Shown piece by piece: positions 9,338 through 15,984 of a DNA stretch of 64,000 bases; within the stretch, counting starts at the first letter, position 1; each line of letters starts with the position of its first letter. The notes under the pieces were generated by a model. It saw only the letters and a list, made by a program, of their open reading frames with translations, was not told where the DNA came from and made no database searches. Position numbers and translations under genes: made by a program. The DNA is from Paraprevotella clara YIT 11840 (GTDB lineage Bacteria > Bacteroidota > Bacteroidia > Bacteroidales > Bacteroidaceae): contig NZ_JH376599.1 in the NCBI RefSeq assembly GCF_000233955.1, positions 2,277 through 66,276 of the forward strand. Direction: 5' to 3'.

Positions 9338-9912
9338 GAGCATAAACCTAAATGTTCTATAATGATTTTAATACCGATACCTATCAGGATAAGACCTCCG
9401 ACGGGGGCTATGGAGCATGGGATCTTGCGTCCGATGAATATGCCTGTTCCCAATCCGGCTATGGTAAGGGCAGACGAGATGGCGGCAATGAGGACGGTCG
9501 GAATAGCGATGGTGTCCCAACTGCTGCCTATTTGCATAAAAGCCATGGAAACCCCTACGGCCATGGCATCTATGCTTGTGGCTACGGCCAGTGTCAGGAT
9601 GACTTTATAACTTAGCGGGTCGAATTTGGTTTCTTCTTTTTTTCCGAAGCCTTCCCGAATCATCTGGATGCCGATGGCAGAGAGCAATCCGAAAGCAATC
9701 CAATGGTCTATGGGAGCCAGAATACGGCTGAAGAGCGTGCTGACATACCATCCGGCCAAGACCATTGCTCCCTGAAAGAGGCCGAACGAAAGAATCATGG
9801 TCAGCATGGGGCGCAAGACGATGTGCTTGACGATTGCACCCGAGGTGATGCTTACGGCAAAGCAATCCATGGCGAGTGCCAGTCCTAACAATATAGCCTC
9901 TGTGATGTACAT
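9334..9912 (-). CDS. mntP: Manganese efflux pump MntP
   Basis: A 192-aa inner-membrane exporter of Mn2+ with six predicted transmembrane helices in two homologous halves. The acidic motifs LALAMDCFAVS near the N-terminus and ATSIDAMAVGVS in the second half are the ion-site signatures. The frame is open upstream to 10005, but the ATG at 9912 (MYITEAILLGLALAMD) is the family N-terminus and leaves 22 nt after the preceding gene. It is translationally coupled to apbE. No manganese riboswitch was recognised upstream. Confidence 0.94.
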   Translation of the reverse strand: MYITEAILLGLALAMDCFAVSITSGAIVKHIVLRPMLTMILSFGLFQGAMVLAGWYVSTLFSRILAPIDHWIAFGLLSAIGIQMIREGFGKKEETKFDPLSYKVILTLAVATSIDAMAVGVSMAFMQIGSSWDTIAIPTVLIAAISSALTIAGLGTGIFIGRKIPCSIAPVGGLILIGIGIKIIIEHLGLCS

Positions 9913-9934
9913 GTTTGCATGTTTTTGCCTGGGT

Positions 9935-10636
9935 TTAAATGTCGAATATGATGTTGAAAGTACCGCCGATACATGAATTGCCGTATTTACCGAAACCGGG
10001 CACATACCACGGAGAACCTTGCAGAGCCTCGCTGTGGCTCATACGGATTTTATAGCGTACATTCCATCCTAAGTGGAAAATTTTCCATATTCGTGTTTCT
10101 ATGCCGAAGACGATTTCTCCCCAATGGGAATTGGCCGAAAGCCCGTTGAATACGAACGGGACTTCGTTTCCCCACACCGGATCGGCGAATCCCGGAGAAC
10201 TTATATCGTATTTGAAAGACGTGAAAGCATAACGTATGCCTAAATACAACCGATTGCCCGTGTACCACTTTTTAGTAAAGTTGTAGTCCATACCGATGCG
10301 GAAATAAGGTGCCTTGGTTTTGTAGGTATTGCCAGTTTCCTCACCCTCACAGTTGCTTTCCCCATATCCCAATTCAAAAACCGGAAAATATTTCTCCTTG
10401 AAATTCAAATGTGCGGCCACTTCCATTTGCGAGTAATCCGAATTGAGGGATTTCATAACAACGCCTACGAGGTCGCCCGACAGAGCCACACCTCCGAATA
10501 CGGGAGCTTCTTTCTTCGTCAGGTCTTCTACGGTTTGCTGGGCCTTCTCGCTTTCGGTCTGTTGGGCGTACGATGCGAAAGGAAGAAGCAAGCTAATTAC
10601 CGCTACGGAAATATATTTTGAAATTTTCGGATACAT
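9935..10636 (-). CDS. Outer-membrane beta-barrel protein (DUF6048-like)
   Basis: A 233-aa protein with a Sec signal peptide ending at about FASYA-QQ. The rest alternates amphipathic strands ending in NIIFDI, which fits a small outer-membrane beta-barrel. I associate it with the Bacteroides DUF6048 family from memory, where it sits next to a DUF6452 lipoprotein exactly as here. Function is unknown. Its start lies within the 3' end of the upstream lipoprotein gene (44-nt overlap), so the two are probably translated together. Confidence 0.75.
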   Translation of the reverse strand: MYPKISKYISVAVISLLLPFASYAQQTESEKAQQTVEDLTKKEAPVFGGVALSGDLVGVVMKSLNSDYSQMEVAAHLNFKEKYFPVFELGYGESNCEGEETGNTYKTKAPYFRIGMDYNFTKKWYTGNRLYLGIRYAFTSFKYDISSPGFADPVWGNEVPFVFNGLSANSHWGEIVFGIETRIWKIFHLGWNVRYKIRMSHSEALQGSPWYVPGFGKYGNSCIGGTFNIIFDI

Positions 10637-11093
10637 TATAATTGATGTTCGGATTTACAATCGAAACGGAGTCTACAAGCAGTCGGGTCCAGCGAACGGC
10701 GGTCACATGGTGGAACATCGAAGCCGGACAAGTAGGGGATTCGTAATGCGGAATATTTTCTTTGTCAATCCAAATGGTGTCTCTCCGTGTACGGCTCGTC
10801 GTATCAGTAAAGTGAAAGATGAGCGTGTCGGTTGCTGCACTGTAACTTACCGGAAGTTCCACCTCACTTCCTCGTACCAGACGATTGATCAAAATGGAAT
10901 CCGTTCCGGCTGCTGTGACCGTCAGTGTGTCCAACACTTGGATTTTGCTTTCCCCTTCATCCGTGGCGGCATAGAATCCATACGTACTGTAAACGATATT
11001 GTTTATCGGACAGTCGGTAGATTCGCAGGCCGCGACAGCAATGAAAACACCGATGCAAACCAGTGTGCGGGTTATACCTTTTAGTTTCTTCAT
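10593..11093 (-). CDS. Lipoprotein of unknown function (DUF6452-like)
   Basis: A 166-aa protein with a lipoprotein signal peptide: KK near the start, a hydrophobic core, then AVAAC with Cys as the predicted lipidation site near residue 22. The mature part is beta-rich and has CP pairs (DCPINN, TCPASM) that might form a disulfide. The codon at 11099 is TTG, so the ATG at 11093 (MKKLKG) is the better start. It overlaps the following outer-membrane protein gene by 44 nt and lies 18 nt after the glycosyltransferase gene. Confidence 0.7.
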   Translation of the reverse strand: MKKLKGITRTLVCIGVFIAVAACESTDCPINNIVYSTYGFYAATDEGESKIQVLDTLTVTAAGTDSILINRLVRGSEVELPVSYSAATDTLIFHFTDTTSRTRRDTIWIDKENIPHYESPTCPASMFHHVTAVRWTRLLVDSVSIVNPNINYNVSENFKIYFRSGN

Positions 11094-11111
11094 CTTCAAA
11101 AGATGTAATCT

Positions 11112-12065
11112 TTATATTTCTTTTTCAATCAAGTAGTTGTTACGTTCCGGCGAATTGCGGCTGATGAGTTCTCCCAAGAAGCCGGTCAGGAAGAGTTGCG
11201 TGCCCAGTATCATTGTGGTCAGGGCGATATAAAAGTATGGTGAGTCGGTAATCAGACGGTAGGAGTTTCCGCAATACATATCGTACAGTTTGTTGACCCC
11301 GATGACGCCGGCTGCGATAAAACCTAAAATGAACATGATGGAACCTAAAAAGCCGAAGATGTGCATCGGTTTAACCCCGAATTTAGACAGGAACCAAAGG
11401 GAAATCAGATCCAGATAACCGTTGAAGAAGCGGTTCAGGCCGCCGAATTTGGTCTTGCCGTACTTGCGTGCCTGATGGTGTACCACCTTTTCCCCTATTT
11501 TATCGAAGCCGGCGTTCTTGGCCAGATAAGGAATATAACGGTGCATTTCCCCATAGACTTCAATGCTTTTCACGACTTCCTTGCGGTAAGCTTTCAATCC
11601 GCAGTTGAAATCGTGCAGGTTTTTGATACCACTGACCTTGCGTGCGGTGGCGTTGAACAGTTTGGTAGGGAGCGTTTTAGACAACGGGTCATATCGTTTT
11701 TGCTTGTATCCCGACACCAAATCGAATCCGTCTGTCACAATCATACGGTAAAGTTCCGGTATCTCGTCGGGGGAGTCTTGAAGGTCGGCGTCCATGGTAA
11801 TGACCACGTCGCCCTCCGCTTTCTTGAAGCCGCAATATAAGGCGGGGCTTTTTCCATAGTTACGGCGGAATTTGATGCCTTTCACGCAACTATGCTTTTC
11901 CTGCAAGTCTTCAATCAGTAGCCAAGAACGGTCGGTGCTGCCGTCATTGACGAAAATGACTTCGTATGTGAAGCCGTGTGCATTCATTACGCGTTCAATC
12001 CATGAATATAATTCCGGAATGGATTCTTCTTCATTGAAGAGAGGAATTACGACTGAAATATCCAT
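11112..12065 (-). CDS. Family 2 glycosyltransferase, membrane-anchored
   Basis: A 317-aa GT2 enzyme of the DPM1/ArnC-like type that transfers a sugar from a nucleotide donor, probably to a polyprenyl phosphate. The fold begins at VVIPLFNEEESIP. VNDGSTD lies near residues 39-45 and the metal-binding D92-A-D94 in TMDADLQD. Two transmembrane helices occupy about residues 230-258 and 267-300. The frame is open to 12119, but the ATG at 12065, 2 nt after the DUF4199 stop, gives the family N-terminus. The acceptor cannot be told from sequence. Confidence 0.9.
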   Translation of the reverse strand: MDISVVIPLFNEEESIPELYSWIERVMNAHGFTYEVIFVNDGSTDRSWLLIEDLQEKHSCVKGIKFRRNYGKSPALYCGFKKAEGDVVITMDADLQDSPDEIPELYRMIVTDGFDLVSGYKQKRYDPLSKTLPTKLFNATARKVSGIKNLHDFNCGLKAYRKEVVKSIEVYGEMHRYIPYLAKNAGFDKIGEKVVHHQARKYGKTKFGGLNRFFNGYLDLISLWFLSKFGVKPMHIFGFLGSIMFILGFIAAGVIGVNKLYDMYCGNSYRLITDSPYFYIALTTMILGTQLFLTGFLGELISRNSPERNNYLIEKEI

Positions 12066-12067
12066 AT

Positions 12068-12628
12068 TTATCGGTTTTGACTGTGAGTCGTACGGCTCTT
12101 TCCGCTCAATCCGATCCACGCGGTGGGGATGGCCAGCAGGAAGCCGAACATGAGATTATATACTAAGAATTCGAAAGTCAGTTGTATGGGAGAGATACTT
12201 TTAAGTAGGTCTATGACTTGGCGGCTGACTTCGGCCGCGTCCTCTCCTGGCATCATGCTTTGCATCATGGCTACAGCTTCGGGCTGTTGCATGATGGTGG
12301 AATAAGTTTGGAGGAGCAATCCGTTGTCGATGTAGCGGAAATAAACAAACTGGGCAACTGCCATGAGCAAGGAGGCATACATGAAAATCAGCGTCGCCAT
12401 CCACCACGACTGGCCGAAACGAAGGGGAAACACTTCACCTCTGAACTTCCGTATCAGGAAACCGGCTGTCACCACGGACAACAATCCGATGATGAGCCCC
12501 ACGTTGCCTACGAGCGGACGGGTCAGCCCGATAATATAAAAAGCAAAACTGACAATCCACATCAGACCCACCACGGCACCGTATTGGGCGGCAAAAGCAC
12601 GGAGTTGCTTGTAGCTTATTGCATTCAT
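12068..12628 (-). CDS. DUF4199 membrane protein
   Basis: A 186-aa integral membrane protein with four hydrophobic helices: about residues 16-36, 42-60, 75-98 and 150-172. The FGQSWWMATLIFMYASLL segment is typical of DUF4199, a Bacteroidetes family often found directly upstream of a GT2 enzyme as here. Function is unknown. It is the first gene of the leftward run and has a TATTTTTG promoter element 27 nt upstream of its ATG. Confidence 0.85.
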   Translation of the reverse strand: MNAISYKQLRAFAAQYGAVVGLMWIVSFAFYIIGLTRPLVGNVGLIIGLLSVVTAGFLIRKFRGEVFPLRFGQSWWMATLIFMYASLLMAVAQFVYFRYIDNGLLLQTYSTIMQQPEAVAMMQSMMPGEDAAEVSRQVIDLLKSISPIQLTFEFLVYNLMFGFLLAIPTAWIGLSGKSRTTHSQNR

Positions 12629-12654
12629 TATGATATATATTACATATTAGCGTG

Positions 12655-12662
12655 CAAAAATA
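12655..12662 (-). promoter_or_regulatory. Promoter -7 element (TATTTTTG) for the DUF4199 gene run
   Basis: The minus strand reads TATTTTTG, an exact TAnnTTTG match placed 27 nt upstream of the DUF4199 ATG. No clear TTTG lies 19-21 nt further upstream. Confidence 0.55.
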
Positions 12663-12770
12663 CGAAAAATTAGCGGAATACAGTGAACTAAACTTCTTTA
12701 TTTTTGTAAAATCTAAGCGGTTGAAAATGAGTTTTATTTCAGGAGTGCATTAAAAAAGTATATACTAATG

Positions 12771-12802
12771 TTTGGAACGGAAAGAAAAAGTTCCTACCTT
12801 TG
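12771..12802 (+). promoter_or_regulatory. Complete promoter for the SRP RNA/tRNA-Thr transcript
   Basis: TTTG at 12771-12774, a 20-nt spacer, then TACCTTTG at 12795-12802. Both halves match the Bacteroidetes -33/-7 consensus exactly with the preferred spacing. Transcription should start near 12809, at the 5' end of the SRP RNA. Confidence 0.85.
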
Positions 12803-12812
12803 CAACCGCAAA

Positions 12813-12909
12813 CGGGAAAGTCCTGTACGGCCAGCTCCCTTCGAATCCCCCAGGGCTTGATCGCAGCAAGGGTAGTTGGTTGTAGCGGCGCGATGCAGTA
12901 AGCTTTCCC
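12813..12909 (+). ncRNA. ffs: Small signal recognition particle RNA (4.5S-type)
   Basis: A roughly 97-nt RNA whose ends pair through GGGAAAG (12814-12820) and CTTTCCC (12903-12909). The inner part keeps the symmetric-loop bases of SRP helix 8, CAGG (12851-12854) and AGCA (12865-12868), flanked by CCCC and AGGG pairing. The apical loop between them is GC-TTGATC-GC, not a plain GNRA tetraloop. The RNA binds Ffh and directs membrane proteins to the translocon. It has a perfect promoter just upstream and is followed 4 nt later by tRNA-Thr. The assignment is from structure and motifs, not a covariance search. Confidence 0.85.
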
Positions 12910-12913
12910 ACCC

Positions 12914-12987
12914 GCCTCTTTAGCTCAGTTGGCCAGAGCACGTGATTTGTAATCTCGGGGTCGTTGGTTCGAATCCGACAAGAGGCT
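12914..12987 (+). tRNA. tRNA-Thr (TGT anticodon)
   Basis: A 74-nt cloverleaf with acceptor GCCTCTT/AAGAGGC, D-loop AGCTCAGTTGG, anticodon loop TTTGTAA with anticodon TGT, and T-loop GGTTCGAATCC. CCA is not encoded. The anticodon stem contains a T-T mismatch. Only 4 nt separate it from the SRP RNA, so both are probably cut from one transcript that ends at the terminator at 12998-13034. Confidence 0.95.
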
Positions 12988-12997
12988 CAAAAAGCAC

Positions 12998-13034
12998 AAA
13001 GGCGAAACCGGAAAAGTTTCGCCTTTTTATTTTA
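12998..13034 (+). terminator. Terminator of the SRP RNA/tRNA-Thr unit
   Basis: The stem AGGCGAAAC/GTTTCGCCT (13000-13008 with 13016-13024) has a 7-nt loop and is followed by TTTTTATTTT. Confidence 0.9.
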
Positions 13035-13042
13035 TCGGGCTT

Positions 13043-13762
13043 ATGGCGTATGGAAAATATTATAATCCATTGATTTTAGCACGTCTTGAATCCTATTTCG
13101 AGGCGGGCGACTGGGACGGATTGGCTGTGTATCTGGACAGCTTGTCCCATCGAGAGTTCCGTATGGCCGGTGAAATCATCAGCGTACAAATTATGCCTCG
13201 TGTGCCGGATACGGTGTTTTGGGAGGCGTTTCGTTTCCTTTTGGTGTACCATTCCAAAGCTTTTTTGGTGACTTTGCTCAAGTCTGTTCCTCTTCGGAAG
13301 CAAAAATCCGGTTTTACATTGCGGCAAGATGGCTATGTGCCGGTAGCGAAGTTCCTGAACGATGCCGGGACGGAATTGGACCGTGCCAAATTTATCCGGT
13401 TTATGGTGGAAATATTCGGGGAAGATACGGAGGAATTGTCTTATTTATTCGGAAGCCTTCATGTAGATATGCCGCGCGAACGTGTGCAATATTTGTTGCA
13501 GGGCCGAGGAATGGCCTGTTATTATTTATTGTTCCAGTGTATGCGTCAGTTGGAGCATGAACGTGATTTCTTAGTGCGTTGTTGCCAGTTCCTGATGAAA
13601 AAAGGTGATGCCTTGTCGTTCAATCTGGCCAGCGTGGCCAAGCTATATTTCGACCTGACATCGGTGAAGGGTACCTTCTCCTTGCATCTCGCTCCTTATC
13701 AGTTAGGATGCCTCGATGCTTCGTTCGAGAGTTTCTGTAGGGTCATGAAGAGCATATCGTGA
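13043..13762 (+). CDS. Hypothetical protein, unrecognised
   Basis: A 239-aa protein with no signal peptide or membrane segment and no domain I recognise. It looks mainly helical, with many aromatic and basic residues and alternating hydrophobic stretches such as FWEAFRFLLVYHSKAFLVTLL and VQYLLQGRGMACYYLLFQCM. This might suggest helical repeats and a cytoplasmic role. Its start lies only 9 nt after the U-tract of the tRNA terminator and no TAnnTTTG element is visible in between. It may be expressed by read-through or begin at a downstream start. A bidirectional terminator follows. Codon use resembles the neighbours, which supports a real gene. Confidence 0.7.
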   Translation: MAYGKYYNPLILARLESYFEAGDWDGLAVYLDSLSHREFRMAGEIISVQIMPRVPDTVFWEAFRFLLVYHSKAFLVTLLKSVPLRKQKSGFTLRQDGYVPVAKFLNDAGTELDRAKFIRFMVEIFGEDTEELSYLFGSLHVDMPRERVQYLLQGRGMACYYLLFQCMRQLEHERDFLVRCCQFLMKKGDALSFNLASVAKLYFDLTSVKGTFSLHLAPYQLGCLDASFESFCRVMKSIS

Positions 13763-13764
13763 AA

Positions 13765-13800
13765 AAATAAAGACATCCGCCCAAGGGATGTCTTTTATTA
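13765..13800. terminator. Bidirectional terminator between the 239-aa gene and the fimbrial operon
   Basis: The stem AGACATCC/GGATGTCT (13771-13778 with 13786-13793) is flanked by A-rich and T-rich tracts on both sides. It can end both the rightward hypothetical gene and the leftward fimbrial operon. Confidence 0.85.
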
Positions 13801-13853
13801 TGTAATTTATGAATGATAACCTCACAGATATTCTTTTGTGCTAAAAACAATTG

Positions 13854-15923
13854 TTAGAATGTGTAGCTCGTGCCGAGACTGACCTTGGCCACTACGTCAT
13901 TGAACGGTGACAACACTTCACCGCCGATGAAACCGTTTTTCAAGTAATAATGGACTTCCGGTTCGAGTAGCAGGCTCCATTGGTCGTTGATACGGTATTG
14001 CGCCACGGCACCGAGCAACAATGCAGGTGCTCCGCCAGGGTTCGCGGCGGACAGGGGACGGGGGGAGGAACCCACTTCGAGTTCGCCGCTGTATATCCGG
14101 GCATTGTCCGACATGCACTTGCTGTACAAGGCACCGCCTTCCACGAAGAGGTTGAACTTCCGGTTTAAGTCATATTTCTGGTAGACGTTGGATAAATTAA
14201 GCATATAGGCCAGTTTGATGTTCAGCAGGTTGTAGCGGTATTGCCATAGTGCGGTGAATTGTTTTTCCACGCCCATGAAATCCACCACATAACTCCCATA
14301 CTTGTTTTCGTTGAGGGTTTCATACTCTATGGCAGCCTTGAGCGAGACGTAAGGCCCGAGGTGGTAGCCTACGTAAAACTGTCCCGAGTAGTTCAGGGCG
14401 AAGTCACCCACGGTGTTCACCGAACGCATGTGTTTTAACCCTCCTACTTGCACGCCGGAGAACAGGCGTGGCTCGAAGATATAAGGGGGCCACGAGGCGC
14501 GTTCTTTCCGGTTGGCTGCACAGACGCGCACGCCGAGCGATATGGAGGCCGAAGTTTCGGTGAAGGACGCTTCGCGAGCCACATTCACGTATGGTTCACG
14601 GAAATTGGCCACAACCACACGGGGCTCCACGAAAAAAGAAGTCTCTTTGTCCATGCTGTACAGGAAAGTGGCGGCACCCGTGAAACCGGCGTAGTTGCAT
14701 TTCAGGCCGTTGTCCGTTCCCGGGATGTATTTGGTCAGCCAACCGTATTCGCCTCCCACGGCGATATTCATCTCAAACGGATGGCGTACTTGCCGCCAAT
14801 AGGGGAAGAAGTTGAGAGGATTGACCAATCCTTCGAGCCGTCCGGCAAACATGCTGCCTTTGTAACGTGTCTCGTAGGAGGGGCGGGCTTCGGTGGCCGC
14901 TGTGGTGTTGTAGCTCCAATAATATTCGGAAGCCGTGGCCGAGAGGCGGAGTCCCACGATGGGGTCGAACCACCGGCCCACGGAAATCTTGTAGCCCGTA
15001 CCGGTCGTTTTGAAGAAGCCCAAGTCATCGCTGTCATAAAAAGTCACACCCTGTGCCAGTTCGTAGAAAAATCCGCGTGTATAGACCACGTCGCTGTTAT
15101 AAAAGTCATTGGTATTGTCCATATTGACTGTCAGACCGGCTTTCACGCCATATTGTATGTCATACTTTGACACGTTCGTATGGCCGGAATGGTCGGCTTG
15201 GTCGGTCAGTGCGGAAAAGAATGGTTCTATGAAGAATTTGGCATTGCGTCCGAGACCTATACCGACGTTTATGCCTGCCTGTCCTTTAAAAATGGAAGCG
15301 CGCTCTCCTTGGAAAACGGAATGTATATAGCCCACGCCGAGAGTAGGAGAGATGCGGAATATGCGTCGTTTGTCGTAGCCATAAAGGTAATCGGACAGAT
15401 GGAATACATAGTCTATATCGGTTTCCCATTGTTTCACGGTGCCATCGCCGTCCTTCATGTCATAGTTCGTGTGCAATAGTGTGGCGCGTAGGCCGTGTAG
15501 CCGGTTGAAGTCATATCCGGCCACACCGCCGAAAGGTATTCCGTTCTTCATGGCCCGTCGGCCTTTCGGGGCGACTTGCGAGAAGCCTGTCGTGAATCCT
15601 ACGTACAGATGGTCAAGGAAACGGTTGCGGAAAGTATCGCCTTTTTCCACATAACGGTCTGGGTACAGGTAGTCCAAGGGGTTGAAGTCCACGGTGTGGT
15701 CCAGTTTGGGTTTGGAGGAGGTGGATACCGCCGTGGAAACCGGAGTTTCCTTGACGGGCTGTACCGCTGTGGTGTCGGCTGCTTCCGGTGTGGAGGATGT
15801 CGCCGTGCTGTCCGGTGCTTCCACAACAGGCCGTACCGCTGTCACCATCGTGTGCGCCTGTCCCGGTGACATGTACCACAGGCACAGGCATGTGCATATT
15901 ATTTTATATTTTCCGTACATCAT
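13854..15923 (-). CDS. Large outer-membrane protein with three beta-barrel-like modules
   Basis: A 689-aa protein with a signal peptide ending near residue 23 (GQAHT) and a Ser/Thr/Pro-rich linker (about residues 30-70). Three consecutive beta-strand-rich modules follow, at about 100-275, 285-465 and 475-689. Each ends in a comparable pattern: FFIEPFFSALTD, FFVEPRVVVANF and LLLEPEVHYYLK, then 30 residues later a strand such as VKAGLTV, ISLGVRV or KVSLGTSYTF. The C-terminal Phe fits BAM-dependent insertion. It is the last gene of the fimbrial operon and may act in fimbrial surface assembly or anchoring, which is inference from context. The alternative is one larger barrel. Confidence 0.75.
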   Translation of the reverse strand: MMYGKYKIICTCLCLWYMSPGQAHTMVTAVRPVVEAPDSTATSSTPEAADTTAVQPVKETPVSTAVSTSSKPKLDHTVDFNPLDYLYPDRYVEKGDTFRNRFLDHLYVGFTTGFSQVAPKGRRAMKNGIPFGGVAGYDFNRLHGLRATLLHTNYDMKDGDGTVKQWETDIDYVFHLSDYLYGYDKRRIFRISPTLGVGYIHSVFQGERASIFKGQAGINVGIGLGRNAKFFIEPFFSALTDQADHSGHTNVSKYDIQYGVKAGLTVNMDNTNDFYNSDVVYTRGFFYELAQGVTFYDSDDLGFFKTTGTGYKISVGRWFDPIVGLRLSATASEYYWSYNTTAATEARPSYETRYKGSMFAGRLEGLVNPLNFFPYWRQVRHPFEMNIAVGGEYGWLTKYIPGTDNGLKCNYAGFTGAATFLYSMDKETSFFVEPRVVVANFREPYVNVAREASFTETSASISLGVRVCAANRKERASWPPYIFEPRLFSGVQVGGLKHMRSVNTVGDFALNYSGQFYVGYHLGPYVSLKAAIEYETLNENKYGSYVVDFMGVEKQFTALWQYRYNLLNIKLAYMLNLSNVYQKYDLNRKFNLFVEGGALYSKCMSDNARIYSGELEVGSSPRPLSAANPGGAPALLLGAVAQYRINDQWSLLLEPEVHYYLKNGFIGGEVLSPFNDVVAKVSLGTSYTF

Positions 15924-15984
15924 CTTGTCTTGTATTCGTTATATTGTGTCGCCCTGGTTCTATAATGCCTTTTTCATATTCATT

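Noticed and set aside
12629-12770. Possible manganese or other riboswitch in the leftward operon leader
   Set aside because: Only a short AT-rich leader is present; no conserved aptamer core could be recognised.
14448-15170. A 240-aa plus-strand open frame opposite the large outer-membrane protein gene
   Set aside because: It is antisense, rich in His/Arg/Gly as expected from reading a GC-rich gene backwards, with no promoter or domain.
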